From Hyphomicrobiales bacterium (GTDB lineage Bacteria > Pseudomonadota > Alphaproteobacteria > Rhizobiales > Xanthobacteraceae): 64,000 nucleotides of DNA. Both the position numbers and the translations under genes were made by a program. The notes beneath the pieces are model-generated. The model had not been told where the DNA came from. It did no database searches and saw only the letters and a list, made by a program, of their open reading frames with translations. Location of the stretch: contig JACPOA010000112.1 in assembly GCA_016185205.1 (NCBI GenBank), forward strand, positions 96,119 through 160,118. Reading direction: 5' to 3'. This document shows positions 17,898 through 30,353 of the stretch, piece after piece (the stretch's first letter is position 1; each line of letters begins with the position of its first letter).

Positions 17898-19268
17898 TTA
17901 CACCACCATCATCACCGGATTTTCGATCAGCGCCTTGAACGCTGAAAGGAATTCCGCGCCGAGCGCGCCGTCGACGGCGCGGTGATCGGTCGACAGCGTC
18001 ACCGTCATGATGGTGGCAATCGCGAGCTGGCCGTTGCGCACCACGGCGCGTTGCTCGCCGACGCCGACCGCCAGGATGGTGGCGTGCGGCGGATTGATCA
18101 CCGCGGCGAAATCCTTGATGCCGTACATCCCTAAGTTCGAGATCGCGGTCGAGCCGCCCTGATATTCCTGCGGCTTGAGGTGGCGGGTGCGGGCGCGCGC
18201 GGCGTAGTCCTTCATCTCGTTGGAAATCGTCGAGAGCGACTTCGATTCGGCTTGGCGCACCACCGGCGTGATCAGCCCGCCCGGAATCGCCACCGCCACG
18301 CCGACGTCGGAATGTCGGTGGTGCAGCATGCCGCTTTCGGTCCAGGTCACATTGGCGTCGGGCACGCGTTGCAGGGCGAGCGCCAGCGCCTTGATGACGA
18401 AGTCGTTGACCGAAATCTTGTAGGCCGCCTTGCCGTCCTTGACGGGAGCTGCGGCGTTGATCTCCGCGCGCGCGGCCAGCAGCTTGCCGATGTCGCAGTC
18501 GAGCGTGAGATAGAAATGCGGAATGGTCTGCTTCGACAGCGTGAGCCGCTGCGCGATGATCTTGCGCATGCTGTCGTGCGGCACGAACTCGTAGGAGCCG
18601 TCCTCGTAGAGCGCGCGGATTTGCGCGTCGGAGGGTGTCGGCGCCATCGACGTAGCGGCCGCCGGCGCAACGCTCGGCGCGCGCAAGCCCTGGCCGGATT
18701 TCGCCGCGTCGATGTCGCGCGCGATCACGCGACCATGCGGGCCGGAGCCCTGCACGCGGGTGAGGTCGATATTGGATTCTTTTGCCAGCCGGCGCGCGAG
18801 CGGCGAGGAGAAAATGCGGTTGCTGCCGTCGGTGCGAGGTGTCGGCCCCCCACCCGGCGCGGCATTCGCCGCGCCACCCTCCCCACTGTGTGGGGAGGGA
18901 TTGGAGACTGCCGCAGGCGCACTTATCCCTCCCCCCTTGGGGGAGGGTGGCGCCGCAGGCGCCGGGTGGGGGGCGCTTTGCGTTGGAGTTGCTTTTGCTG
19001 ACGAAGCCGCCGCCTTCACGTCCTCGCCCTCGCCCGCCAGCACGGCGATTACCGCGTTCACCGCCACGTCCTGCGTGCCTTCCGGCACCACAATCTTGGC
19101 CAGCGTGCCCTCGTCCACCGCCTCGTATTCCATCGTCGCCTTGTCGGTCTCGATCTCGGCGATGACGTCGCCCGACTTGATCGTGTCGCCCTCCTTCTTG
19201 AGCCAACGCGCGAGATTGCCCTTCTCCATCGTGGGCGACAGCGCGGGCATGAGGATGTTGGTGGGCAT
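17898..19268 (-). CDS. pdhC: Pyruvate dehydrogenase E2 (dihydrolipoamide acetyltransferase)
   Basis: Core acetyltransferase of the pyruvate dehydrogenase complex. From ATG 19268 it has 456 residues: a lipoyl domain with K43 in [11 protein letters not shown], a linker (~83-147), the peripheral-subunit-binding domain (FSSPLARRLAKESNIDL...GRVIARDI), and a catalytic domain with the HRAVDGALGAEF active-site motif. Linker residues ~99-142 are encoded by a 130-bp palindromic element inserted in frame, giving an Ala/Pro/Gly-rich stretch. It begins 4 bases after pdhB ends. Its last codons form one copy of a 22-bp direct repeat. An upstream in-frame start at 19436 overlaps pdhB and is rejected. Confidence 0.96.
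   Translation of the reverse strand: MPTNILMPALSPTMEKGNLARWLKKEGDTIKSGDVIAEIETDKATMEYEAVDEGTLAKIVVPEGTQDVAVNAVIAVLAGEGEDVKAAASSAKATPTQSAPHPAPAAPPSPKGGGISAPAAVSNPSPHSGEGGAANAAPGGGPTPRTDGSNRIFSSPLARRLAKESNIDLTRVQGSGPHGRVIARDIDAAKSGQGLRAPSVAPAAATSMAPTPSDAQIRALYEDGSYEFVPHDSMRKIIAQRLTLSKQTIPHFYLTLDCDIGKLLAARAEINAAAPVKDGKAAYKISVNDFVIKALALALQRVPDANVTWTESGMLHHRHSDVGVAVAIPGGLITPVVRQAESKSLSTISNEMKDYAARARTRHLKPQEYQGGSTAISNLGMYGIKDFAAVINPPHATILAVGVGEQRAVVRNGQLAIATIMTVTLSTDHRAVDGALGAEFLSAFKALIENPVMMVV
17903..17924. repeat. 22-bp direct repeat, pdhC copy
   Basis: Identical to 16786-16807. It encodes the PdhC C-terminus ENPVMMV on the minus strand; the base on each side differs between copies, so the match is exactly 22 bases. 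With its partner it brackets the tctC gene. Confidence 0.85.
18845..18974. repeat. Palindromic element in frame within the pdhC linker
   Basis: Perfect 16-base outer arms at 18845-18860 and 18959-18974 (GCCCCCCACCCGGCGC and its complement) enclose nested arms GCGCCACCCTCCCC (18871-18884) and GGGGGAGGGTGGCGCC (18940-18955), plus short GC hairpins. Such CCCTCCCC/GGGGAGGG units are normally intergenic in these genomes. Here the unit is open in the pdhC frame and encodes residues ~99-142 between the lipoyl and subunit-binding domains. Confidence 0.85.
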
Positions 19269-19272
19269 GACG

Positions 19273-20664
19273 CTACCGGTAACAAACGGCTTTCGCCGCC
19301 GCGACCACTTCGGCGACCGAGGGCAGCGCCAGCTTTTCGAGATTGGCGGCGTAGGGCATTGGCACGTCCTTGCCGGAGACGCGCGCCACCGGCGCATCGA
19401 GATAATCGAAGGCCTTTTCCATGATGCGGGCGGCAATCTCGGCGCCGACGCCGGACTGCGCCCAGCCTTCCTCGACGGTGACGGCGCGGCCGGTCTTCTG
19501 CACCGAGGCGATGATGGTGTCGGTATCCATCGGCTTGAGCGTGCGCAGGTCGATCACTTCCGCCGCGATGCCGTCTTTCGACAGCTCCTCGGCGGCCTTC
19601 AGCGCATAGTCCATGCCCATCGACCAGGCCACGATGGTCACGTCGTTGCCGGCGCGCACGATCTTGGCCTTGCCGATCGGCAACACAAAATCGTCGAGCT
19701 TGGGCACCGGCGAGGAATGACCGTAGAGAATTTCGTTTTCCAGGAAAATCACCGGATTGGGATCGCGGATCGCGGCCTTGAGCAGGCCCTTGGCGTCGGC
19801 CGCATTCGAGGGCGCGATCACCTTCAGGCCGGGAATGTGCGAGAACCAGGCCGAATAATCCTGGCTGTGCTGGGCGGCGACGCGCGCGGCCACGCCGTTC
19901 GGTCCGCGGAATACAATCGAGCAACCCATCTGCCCGCCCGACATATACAGCGTCTTGGCCGCCGAATTGATCAGCTGGTCCATCGCCTGCATGGCGAAAT
20001 TGAAGGTCATGAATTCGACGATGGGCTTCAAGCCGGCGAGCGCGGCGCCGACGCCTAAACCGGCAAAGCCATGCTCGGTGATCGGCGTGTCGATGACGCG
20101 CTTGCCGCCGAACTCCTGCAGCAGACCTTGCGTAACCTTGTAGGCGCCCTGATATTCGGCGACCTCCTCGCCCATCACGAATACGTCGGTGTCGCGCCGC
20201 ATTTCCTCGGCCATGGCGTCGCGCAGCGCTTCGCGCATGGTCATGCTCATCATCTCGGTGCCGTCCGGGATATCGGGATCGGCGGCGGCCTGCGGCGCCG
20301 GCGCATCGGGTGCTTTTGATTGCCCGCCCTCGCCCTTCGAGACGCCCGCCTTCGCTGAAGCTTCGGCGGGCGTCTCGAAGGATGCGGCGAGCTTGGCGTT
20401 CTTGATGTCAGACGCCTTCTCGCCCTCGCTCAGGATCACCGCGATCGGCGTGTTCACCGCCACATCGGCGGTGCCGGCGGGAATGAGGATTTTTCCGAGC
20501 GTGCCCTCGTCCGCCGCTTCCACCTCCATGGTGGCCTTGTCGGTCTCGATCTCGGCAATGATGTCACCCGACTTGACGCTATCGCCTTCCTTCTTGAGCC
20601 ACTTCGACAGGTTGCCCTTCTCCATCGTGGGTGACAGCGCGGGCATGAGTACTTCGATCGGCAT
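19273..20664 (-). CDS. pdhB: Pyruvate dehydrogenase E1 beta with N-terminal lipoyl domain
   Basis: E1 beta subunit of pyruvate dehydrogenase. The 463 residues start with a lipoyl domain (1-80, lysine K43 in [11 protein letters not shown]), an arrangement known from rhizobial PdhA-beta. A linker (~81-135) follows, then the transketolase-type domain ([48 protein letters not shown]) and C-terminal [12 protein letters not shown]. Residues ~95-111 of the linker are encoded by a 48-bp palindrome. It starts 15 bases after pdhA ends. Confidence 0.97.
   Translation of the reverse strand: MPIEVLMPALSPTMEKGNLSKWLKKEGDSVKSGDIIAEIETDKATMEVEAADEGTLGKILIPAGTADVAVNTPIAVILSEGEKASDIKNAKLAASFETPAEASAKAGVSKGEGGQSKAPDAPAPQAAADPDIPDGTEMMSMTMREALRDAMAEEMRRDTDVFVMGEEVAEYQGAYKVTQGLLQEFGGKRVIDTPITEHGFAGLGVGAALAGLKPIVEFMTFNFAMQAMDQLINSAAKTLYMSGGQMGCSIVFRGPNGVAARVAAQHSQDYSAWFSHIPGLKVIAPSNAADAKGLLKAAIRDPNPVIFLENEILYGHSSPVPKLDDFVLPIGKAKIVRAGNDVTIVAWSMGMDYALKAAEELSKDGIAAEVIDLRTLKPMDTDTIIASVQKTGRAVTVEEGWAQSGVGAEIAARIMEKAFDYLDAPVARVSGKDVPMPYAANLEKLALPSVAEVVAAAKAVCYR
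20334..20381. repeat. Palindromic element in frame within the pdhB linker
   Basis: Perfect 17-base arms at 20334-20350 and 20365-20381 (CCTTCGAGACGCCCGCC and its complement) surround a 14-base loop that contains GAAGCTTC. The unit is in frame and encodes [17 protein letters not shown] in the linker after the lipoyl domain. It differs from the pdhC element. A related GCCTTCGC...GGCGGGC core lies at 32331-32367. Confidence 0.85.
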
Positions 20665-20679
20665 GGGCGCTATAATTCT

Positions 20680-21702
20680 CTAACGATAAATATCTGTGTA
20701 GAGTTCGGACACGTCCGGCTCCGGATCGTGGGTGGCGAATTCGGCCGCGTCGTTGATCAGATCGCGCACGGCGGCATCGATCTTCTTCAAGCCGTCCTCG
20801 TTGGCGAATTTCTTCTCCAGGATGCGATGGCGCGCCATGTCGATCGGATCGTGCATGGTGCGCACCTTGTCGACTTCCTCGCGCGTGCGGTATTTCGCCG
20901 GGTCCGACATCGAGTGGCCGCGATAGCGGTAGGTCAGCATTTCCAGAATGAAGGGACCCTTGCCGGCGCGGCACCAGGCGGCGGCCTTGTCGCCGGCCGC
21001 CTTCACCGCGCGCACGTCCATGCCGTCGACCTGCTCGCCCGGAATATTGAACGACAGTCCGCGCCGCGACAGGTTCACTTCCGCCGAGGCGCGCGTGATC
21101 TCGGTGCCCATGGCGTAGCGGTTGTTCTCTATCACGTAGATCACCGGCAGCTTCCAGAGCGAGGCCATGTTGAAGCTCTCGTAGACCTGGCCCTGATTGG
21201 CGGCGCCATCGCCGAAATAAGTCAGCGTGATCCTGTCGTTGCCGCGGTATTGATTGGCAAAGGCCAAGCCGGTGCCAATCGGCACCTGCGCGCCGACGAT
21301 GCCGTGGCCACCGAAGAAACCCTTGTCGACGCTGAACATGTGCATCGAGCCGCCTTTGCCCTTGGAATAGCCATGGGCGCGGCCGGTCAATTCCGCCATC
21401 ACACCCTTGGCGTCCATGCCGCAGGCCAGCATGTGGCCGTGATCGCGATAGCCGGTGATGACCTGGTCGCCGTCCTTGAGCACCATCTGCATGCCGACCA
21501 CGACGGCTTCCTGGCCGATATAGAGGTGGCAGAAGCCGCCGATCAGCCCCATGCCGTACATCTGCCCGGCCTTCTCCTCGAAGCGGCGGATGGTCAGCAT
21601 GCTGCGATAGGCGGAAAGATCCTGCTCCTTGCTGAAATCGGGCACGGCTAAGCTGGCCGGTTCCTTGGCGTTGGCGTTCGGATTTTTCTGGGCGACCGCC
21701 AT
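20680..21702 (-). CDS. pdhA: Pyruvate dehydrogenase E1 alpha
   Basis: Thiamine-diphosphate-dependent E1 alpha subunit. The 340 residues include IRRFEEKAGQMYGMGLIGGF, YRDHGHMLACGMD, KGGSMHMFS, and the thiamine-binding motif GDGAANQGQVYESFNMAS ending in ENN. YRYRGHSMSDPAKYR is the phosphorylation-loop equivalent. It is the first gene of pdhA-pdhB-pdhC on the minus strand. The 158-base spacer 21703-21860 before it should hold the operon promoter, but none was clear. Confidence 0.97.
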   Translation of the reverse strand: MAVAQKNPNANAKEPASLAVPDFSKEQDLSAYRSMLTIRRFEEKAGQMYGMGLIGGFCHLYIGQEAVVVGMQMVLKDGDQVITGYRDHGHMLACGMDAKGVMAELTGRAHGYSKGKGGSMHMFSVDKGFFGGHGIVGAQVPIGTGLAFANQYRGNDRITLTYFGDGAANQGQVYESFNMASLWKLPVIYVIENNRYAMGTEITRASAEVNLSRRGLSFNIPGEQVDGMDVRAVKAAGDKAAAWCRAGKGPFILEMLTYRYRGHSMSDPAKYRTREEVDKVRTMHDPIDMARHRILEKKFANEDGLKKIDAAVRDLINDAAEFATHDPEPDVSELYTDIYR

Positions 21703-21860
21703 TGGTGCTCCTGGAAGTCAGGCAAGAATATCGGAGGGCCTTGTCTCCCAATAGCTTAAATCGTCCGGGGGCGGAAGCGCGAGGCCGCCGCGCGGAATTG
21801 CGCAAAACACGCCGAAATTGGCTGAAAATTACCGGCCGAGCGGTGGATAACAGTGACCCG

Positions 21861-22178
21861 CTAACGCGGGTGCAGCAGCAGGGTCAGGTCGCGCGGGTCG
21901 ACATAGCCGATCAGCGCGCGGGCGCGCTCGTCCAGCATGTCGGGATCGAGCCGCTCGGAGCGCAGCAGCGCCACCCGCCGCTCCCACAGGGCGCGCTCGG
22001 CCTTGAGGCCCTTGAGTTCCTGCTGCATGGCCGCCAGCTGCTGGTCGAGGTCGGCTTGCGCGCGCAGGCCATGATTGCCGGTAAAGGCATTGACGCCGAA
22101 ATAGCCGACGAACAGCGCGGCGAAAATATAAAGACCGAGGACGGTCAGGACGGTGCGGCGACGCCGATGGGAAACCAT
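21861..22178 (-). CDS. ftsB: Septum formation initiator family protein (FtsB/DivIC-like)
   Basis: A 105-residue single-pass membrane protein of the divisome FtsB/DivIC family. A basic start MVSHRRRRTVL is followed by one transmembrane helix (~11-32) and a coiled coil (DLDQQLAAMQQELKGLKAERALWERRVALL), then the conserved ALIGYVDPRD end. It lies between eno and pdhA, the usual place for this gene in alphaproteobacteria. Confidence 0.9.
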   Translation of the reverse strand: MVSHRRRRTVLTVLGLYIFAALFVGYFGVNAFTGNHGLRAQADLDQQLAAMQQELKGLKAERALWERRVALLRSERLDPDMLDERARALIGYVDPRDLTLLLHPR

Positions 22179-22251
22179 GACGTCGCACCATGCGGGAATC
22201 GCGTTAAGGTGTCTTTAACGTCGCAGGACGCGCGGCGTGCCCTCAAGCAGG

Positions 22252-22299
22252 GCGCATGATCTTATCCGAAAACCGGTTCCCACTTTTCGGGATCATGCG

Positions 22300-22300
<1 letters not shown>
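22252..22300. repeat. Dispersed 49-bp palindromic repeat, copy 2
   Basis: Same family as 2514-2562, with identical arms GCGCATGATC and GATCATGCGC and the inner CCGAAAA/TTTTCGG. It abuts the eno 3' end, and the eno stop codon TAG (complement of 22300-22302) is completed by the repeat edge, exactly as at ntrX. Confidence 0.9.
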
Positions 22301-23660
<1,360 letters not shown>

Positions 23661-23725
23661 TGCGCGCTTCTACAGGATCGAGGACCCTCTTGTCATCTGG
23701 CCGCCAAAACATGCAATAAAGCCGG

Positions 23726-24190
23726 ATGGCAAGAAAACCTACCAGAACCCCGCTACAACTTGGCCGCCCGAGCCCGCTTCCCCCCTCGCCCGATCAGGCG
23801 GTATTGGACCGGGTCGCCAATCCGCATGCCGACACCAATTACGTGGCGCGCTTTACCGCGCCGGAATTCACGACGCTGTGCCCGATCACCGGCCAGCCCG
23901 ATTTCGCGCATCTGGTCATCGACTATGTGCCGGGACGTTTCCTGGTCGAGTCGAAGTCGCTCAAGCTCTACCTCAACAGTTTCCGCAATCACGGCGCCTT
24001 CCACGAGGACTGCACCGTCGCCATCGGCAAGAAACTCAACGCGTTGCTCGAGCCGAAATGGCTGCGCATCGGCGGCTACTGGTATCCGCGCGGCGGCATG
24101 CCGATCGACGTGTTCTGGCAGGCCGGCAAACTGCCGAAGGACGTCTGGGTGCCCGACCAGGGCGTGGCGCCCTATCGCGGGCGCGGCTAA
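23726..24190 (+). CDS. queF: NADPH-dependent 7-cyano-7-deazaguanine reductase QueF
   Basis: Reduces preQ0 to preQ1 in queuosine synthesis. The 154 residues are the short unimodular type, with active-site C52 in [13 protein letters not shown], the QueF motif ESKSLK (75-80) and NHGAFHEDC. It stands alone on the plus strand; no other queuosine gene is in the window. Its last 4 bases overlap the stop region of the convergent MFS gene. Confidence 0.95.
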   Translation: MARKPTRTPLQLGRPSPLPPSPDQAVLDRVANPHADTNYVARFTAPEFTTLCPITGQPDFAHLVIDYVPGRFLVESKSLKLYLNSFRNHGAFHEDCTVAIGKKLNALLEPKWLRIGGYWYPRGGMPIDVFWQAGKLPKDVWVPDQGVAPYRGRG

Positions 24191-25368
24191 TTCACTTCTT
24201 GCCTGCGCAAGCGCAAGGCGCAAATCCAGCCGGCCGCCGTCAGCAGCACCGAACCGGTCAGCAGCACCGGAACAATTCCGACGCTGCCGAGCCCGAGGCC
24301 ATAGACCACCGGCCCTGCCGCCTGACCGAGAAAGAAGAAAAACGAATGCGCCGCGGCCGCCGAGCCGCGCGCCGCCGGCGCCAGTTCGGTGACGTAGACT
24401 TGCACGCAGCCGTGCAACAGATAGAAGCCGAAGCCGAGCAAGATGAAATTGACGAACTCGACCTGCCAGGGCGCGCGCAGCGCGATCACGATCAGGCAGA
24501 ACGCCATGACCATGCCGCCCGTCGCCATCAAGCGCCGCTCCCCGACGAAAGCCAGCAGCCGCCCTACCATCAGCGTGTAAATGACACCGCCGATACCGAA
24601 ACCCGCGAGCACGATGCCGGCGATGGAGGCGCGCATCTCGCCGGTGGATTGCAGCAGGCCCGCCATGTAGGGAAACACGCCGAACAGACAGACCGCTTCG
24701 ACGAACACCGCGCCGAAACAGAACTTCGCCATCGGATTGCTGAAGATCGCGCGATAGTTCGGAATGAACGTCGTTAGATCGAAGCGGCCGGCGGGCTCCT
24801 GCATGCCGCGGAATCCGGGGATGGCAACCGCCAGCGCGATCAGGTCGATGGCGCCGGTGGTCAGGAACACGCCGCGCCAGCCGACCAGATCGCCGATCAC
24901 GCCGGCGCCGGACGCGCCCAACAGATTGCCGCTCATCGCCGCGAACAGCAGCTTGCCGATCGCGATCTGGCGCTCCCCTACCGATACGCGATCGCCGACA
25001 ACTGCCAATGCAATTGGGAATATGCCGCCGGCGGTGATCCCGGCCAGCACGCGCAGCGCCATCAGCGTCTCGAAATTCGTCGCCAGTCCGCAGGCGAGCG
25101 TGGCGAGGCCGCAGATCAGCATGCAAATCATAATCAGCCGCGCCTTGCTGAACATGTCGGCGAGCGCGCCGAGCACGGGCTGGATCAGCGCGTAAGGCAG
25201 CGTGAAGCCGGTCGACAGCAAGGCCGCGGTCGCCGGCGTCACGTTCAAGCCTTGCGCGATCTGCGGGATGACCGGATCGACCGAGCGCATGAACAGCGTC
25301 GTCGCAAACACAACGAACGCCATGAGGTTGAGGACGCGTCCCATGCGATCCGAAACGCGAGCGATCAA
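24187..25368 (-). CDS. MFS transporter, drug-efflux type
   Basis: A 393-residue major facilitator with about 12 hydrophobic segments. The N-half pattern resembles the DHA1 family of drug or metabolite exporters ([40 protein letters not shown], then [16 protein letters not shown]). Substrate is unknown. It overlaps the end of kdsA by 4 bases and so is probably translated with it, although a link to Kdo synthesis is not known. It converges on queF. Confidence 0.88.
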   Translation of the reverse strand: MIARVSDRMGRVLNLMAFVVFATTLFMRSVDPVIPQIAQGLNVTPATAALLSTGFTLPYALIQPVLGALADMFSKARLIMICMLICGLATLACGLATNFETLMALRVLAGITAGGIFPIALAVVGDRVSVGERQIAIGKLLFAAMSGNLLGASGAGVIGDLVGWRGVFLTTGAIDLIALAVAIPGFRGMQEPAGRFDLTTFIPNYRAIFSNPMAKFCFGAVFVEAVCLFGVFPYMAGLLQSTGEMRASIAGIVLAGFGIGGVIYTLMVGRLLAFVGERRLMATGGMVMAFCLIVIALRAPWQVEFVNFILLGFGFYLLHGCVQVYVTELAPAARGSAAAAHSFFFFLGQAAGPVVYGLGLGSVGIVPVLLTGSVLLTAAGWICALRLRRQEVN

Positions 25369-26198
25369 CGTTTGGCCAGCCGGTCGAATTCGACCAGCGT
25401 GCGCAACAGCGGCTCCATCTCCTTCAGCGGCATCATGTTGGGGCCGTCGGAGGGCGCCTTGTCCGGATCCTGGTGCGTCTCGATGAACACGGCCGAGACG
25501 CCGACGGCGACCGCCGCGCGCGCCAGCACCGGAACGAATTCGCGCTCGCCGCCCGAAGAGGTGCCCTGCCCGCCCGGCTGCTGCACCGAATGGGTGGCGT
25601 CGAAGATCACCGGCGCTTGCAAACGCTTGAGGATCGGCAGCGCACGCATGTCGGAGACCAGCGTGTTGTAGCCGAACGACACGCCGCGCTCGGTCACCAG
25701 CACGTTGCGGTTACCCGCCGCGGTAATTTTGGCAACCACATTCTGCATGTCCCAGGGCGCCAGGAACTGGCCCTTCTTCACGTTGATGACGCGGCCGGTC
25801 TTGGCGGCAGCCACCAGCAGATCGGTCTGTCGGCAGAGGAAGGCGGGAATCTGCAACACGTCGACCACTTGCGCCACGCGCGCGCATTGCGCGGCGTCGT
25901 GCACGTCGGTGAGAACGGGGAGTTTCAGCGTGTCTCGTATTTCGGCAAAGATGGGCAGCGCCGCATCGAGCCCGATGCCGCGGGCGGACTTGGCCGAAGT
26001 GCGGTTGGCCTTGTCGAACGAGGTCTTGTAGACGAGCCCGATGCCGACGCGGCCGGCGATCTCTTTGAGCGCTGCCGCCATTTCCAGCGCATGCGCCCGG
26101 CTTTCCAACTGGCACGGGCCGGCAATCAGCGCCAGCGGCAAGGCATTGCCGAAGCGGACGGTGCCGATCGTGACGGTGGCGTTAGGGGTCTGATCCAA
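25365..26198 (-). CDS. kdsA: 3-deoxy-8-phosphooctulonate synthase
   Basis: Condenses phosphoenolpyruvate with arabinose-5-phosphate to Kdo-8-phosphate for lipopolysaccharide core. The 277 residues show LALIAGPCQLESRAHALEMA, YKTSFDKANRTS, LTDVHD, KKGQFLAPWDMQNV, ERGVSFGYNTLVSDMRAL and DATHSVQQPGG. It lies in the eno-kdsA-pyrG-secG-tpiA neighbourhood common in Rhizobiales, here with an MFS gene and a glyoxalase-like gene added. Confidence 0.96.
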   Translation of the reverse strand: MDQTPNATVTIGTVRFGNALPLALIAGPCQLESRAHALEMAAALKEIAGRVGIGLVYKTSFDKANRTSAKSARGIGLDAALPIFAEIRDTLKLPVLTDVHDAAQCARVAQVVDVLQIPAFLCRQTDLLVAAAKTGRVINVKKGQFLAPWDMQNVVAKITAAGNRNVLVTERGVSFGYNTLVSDMRALPILKRLQAPVIFDATHSVQQPGGQGTSSGGEREFVPVLARAAVAVGVSAVFIETHQDPDKAPSDGPNMMPLKEMEPLLRTLVEFDRLAKR

Positions 26199-26246
26199 GA
26201 CTCTCGTCCTCGCGCGGCGCGACCATGAAACGGGGAAAGCCCCCGG

Positions 26247-27050
26247 TCAACGGGATGGCTCAAATACCAGCATCGCACCCATGGCCGACCGCTGCCCGGC
26301 GGCCAACGTACGACCCGAAAATCGCAGGGCCGCCAGCCGCGCGCCAGCAGAGGCATCCGGCGCGGGTAGCCCAAAGCGGCGCTCAAACGCGGCCGGTGTC
26401 GTCAGTTCGATGGCCCCACGCGGCAAATCGATCGTAAAGCCGTCGCCGGTGTCGCGCGCGCTTAGGGCGCCGGTAAAGGCCAATAGGAAGTCGCGATGCC
26501 GCGCCGGCTCCTTGGCCACCGCGATGACGCCGGCAACGCTCTCAACGCCATTGGCATGGTTCTGGAACGCCGGGTTCCAGAAATTTTTCGGAAAATGCTG
26601 CCGGCAGGTGGAGAAATGGATGTTGGGCGCCAGCCTGTCTTCGGCAAACGCAAGCGAGAAGCCGACCTTAACCGCCGAGCCGTCAGGCCGTTTGCCTTCG
26701 CGCTCGAACTGCATAACGTCGGAGCCGGCAATGCCGGTCGCGCCGAACGCGGCCGCATCGGCGTGCGCGTCCTGCGATTCCAGAATCAACATCGACAACC
26801 CATCCCCGCGTTCGATGAAGTCGCGGTTATAGGCTGCAAACAAAATCGAAAAACCATCGCTGCCCAGTTTGTCCGGTTCGGCCAGCGTCAGCAGTTCGAT
26901 GAAAAAGCCCGGCAGCTGCACGATATGATTATGCGTGCCCCAGGGATGGCGATTGCGCGCGCCCACCGTGAAGCCGAAACGGCGATAAAGTTCGGCGGCC
27001 GCGTCAAGATCGCGCACGGCATGGACGATATGATCGAGGCCGCGGGGCAT
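26247..27050 (-). CDS. Glyoxalase-like (VOC) protein
   Basis: A 267-residue vicinal-oxygen-chelate fold protein of the glyoxalase-like type. The first module begins GLDHIVHAVRDLDAAAELYRRFGFTVG with HPWGTHNHIVQLPGFFIELL; a second, weaker half follows after HFSTCRQHFPKNFW. H6 and the later HNH region are plausible metal ligands. The substrate is unknown. It sits between pyrG and kdsA on the same strand with short spacers. Confidence 0.78.
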   Translation of the reverse strand: MPRGLDHIVHAVRDLDAAAELYRRFGFTVGARNRHPWGTHNHIVQLPGFFIELLTLAEPDKLGSDGFSILFAAYNRDFIERGDGLSMLILESQDAHADAAAFGATGIAGSDVMQFEREGKRPDGSAVKVGFSLAFAEDRLAPNIHFSTCRQHFPKNFWNPAFQNHANGVESVAGVIAVAKEPARHRDFLLAFTGALSARDTGDGFTIDLPRGAIELTTPAAFERRFGLPAPDASAGARLAALRFSGRTLAAGQRSAMGAMLVFEPSR

Positions 27051-27085
27051 GAGCTACTTCTTATGATTAAGCGTGGAAAAATAAA

Positions 27086-28810
<1,725 letters not shown>

Positions 28811-28895
28811 TCAGATGCTTGTGTCGTTGTTTTCAGGTTCTGACTGAGTAGCGCCGGCACGATTTTCCACTCCACACTTGACCTATAACGCCGAA

Positions 28896-28913
28896 GGGCC
28901 GGTTTCCCGGCCC
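28896..28913 (-). terminator. Hairpin after secG
   Basis: Arms GGGCCGG (28896-28902) and CCGGCCC (28907-28913) with a 4-base loop lie about 15 bases beyond the secG stop codon on the minus strand. Only a short T-run follows, so termination may be partial. Confidence 0.5.
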
Positions 28914-28927
28914 CTCGTTGAGGTTTG

Positions 28928-29314
28928 TCACTTCGACTGCGGCACCTGCGGTCCCGAAGGGGCCGTAGGGGCGCCCTGCAATTGGTTGAGCAGCCCGCCC
29001 CCACCGCTGCTGAGCGGCGGCGGTGCGCCGGGCACACTCGGTACGGTGGGTGCGCTCTGGCCGCCCTGGATGATCGAACTCGGCTTGCGGTTGAGCCCGG
29101 CCAGGATCGAGAGCATCAGGCTGGTCACGAAGAACAGGCCGGCCAGGACCGCAGTCGCGCGCGTGAGAACATTGGCGGTGCCGCGGCTGGTCATGAAACC
29201 GCCACCGCCGCCACCACCGATACCGAGCCCGCCACCCTCGGAGCGCTGCAGCAGCACCACGCCGATCAAGGCGAGCACCAACATCAGGTGGATGACAATG
29301 ATCACATGCTGCAT
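28928..29314 (-). CDS. secG: Preprotein translocase subunit SecG
   Basis: Small membrane subunit of the SecYEG translocon. The 128 residues have two transmembrane segments (HVIIVIHLMLVLALIGVVLL and LTRATAVLAGLFFVTSLMLSI) separated by the family glycine-rich loop QRSEGGGLGIGGGGGGGFM and SRGTANVLTR. A Pro/Gly/Ser-rich tail follows. It lies between tpiA and pyrG, as in related genomes. Confidence 0.95.
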   Translation of the reverse strand: MQHVIIVIHLMLVLALIGVVLLQRSEGGGLGIGGGGGGGFMTSRGTANVLTRATAVLAGLFFVTSLMLSILAGLNRKPSSIIQGGQSAPTVPSVPGAPPPLSSGGGGLLNQLQGAPTAPSGPQVPQSK

Positions 29315-29432
29315 GAGGCTAAATCCGTTTAAACCAAGCCGGTCCGGGCTCTCGGCCCAGGGCCACGCCGCTCATATAGGAATTCGCCGCGGTCTCTACA
29401 CGATACTTAAGGTGTTTTCCACCCCTCGCCAG

Positions 29433-30188
29433 CTAGCGGTAAACCGCCGCAATACCGAGGAAATCCTCGGCTTTCAGGCTGGCGCCGCCGACCAGGGCGC
29501 CGTTCACATGGGGTATGCCGAGCAGTTCCCTGGCGTTCGAGGGCTTCACCGAGCCGCCATAGAGGATGCGGACCTGGCCGCCTGGCGCGCCATAGCGCTC
29601 GGTCAGCCGCTGGCGGACAAAGGCATGCACGTCCGCCACATCGGCCGGGGTCGGCGTCAGGCCGGTGCCGATCGCCCAGACCGGCTCATAAGCGATCACC
29701 AGATCGGCGGCGGTAGCACCGTCGGGCAGCGAACCGTCGAGCTGGCGGCCGACGACCGCGAGAGTCTGTCCGGCTTCGCGCTCGGCGCGCTGCTCGCCGA
29801 CGCAGACGATTGCCGTCAATCCCGCTCGCCGCGCGGCCAGCGCCTTGGCGCGCACCAGGGCGTCGGTCTCGTGATGGTCGGTGCGACGCTCGGAGTGGCC
29901 GACGATGACGGCCTTGGCGCCGGCATCGGCCAACATCTCGGCGGCGATGTCGCCGGTATGGGCGCCGGAGGACTCGGCGTGGCAGTCCTGCCCGCCGATC
30001 GTCAGGGCCGAGCCGCACGTGGCTAACGCGAAACTCGCAATGAGGGTGGCCGGCGGACACACCATCAGATCGGCCTTGGCTATCAGTGCGGCCGCGCCGG
30101 CAGCCATCTTCGCCAGATCGCCGGCCGAACCGGTGAGCCCATTCATCTTCCAATTGCCCGCCACCAGCGGCGTCAAGTTGCCTGCCAT
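29433..30188 (-). CDS. tpiA: Triosephosphate isomerase
   Basis: Interconverts glyceraldehyde-3-phosphate and dihydroxyacetone phosphate. The 251 residues show AGNWKMNG (catalytic Lys), VGHSERR (catalytic His), [10 protein letters not shown] (catalytic Glu) and [12 protein letters not shown]. It is divergent from ppiD; the spacer 30189-30353 should hold both promoters, but none was convincing. Confidence 0.97.
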   Translation of the reverse strand: MAGNLTPLVAGNWKMNGLTGSAGDLAKMAAGAAALIAKADLMVCPPATLIASFALATCGSALTIGGQDCHAESSGAHTGDIAAEMLADAGAKAVIVGHSERRTDHHETDALVRAKALAARRAGLTAIVCVGEQRAEREAGQTLAVVGRQLDGSLPDGATAADLVIAYEPVWAIGTGLTPTPADVADVHAFVRQRLTERYGAPGGQVRILYGGSVKPSNARELLGIPHVNGALVGGASLKAEDFLGIAAVYR

Positions 30189-30353
30189 CTTATCGTCCTT
30201 TTCCGCGTGCGGTTACCAGACCCGCAAGCGCTACGCCAGTGCGGGCCGGCCGAAAGCCGATCCTTCTTGAGTTGCAGGGAGTTGGACCGCTCCCTATAAG
30301 GGCGCGACCACCCTTCATTCGGACTTTACTGTCACCCGGGAAGAACGCAGCCC

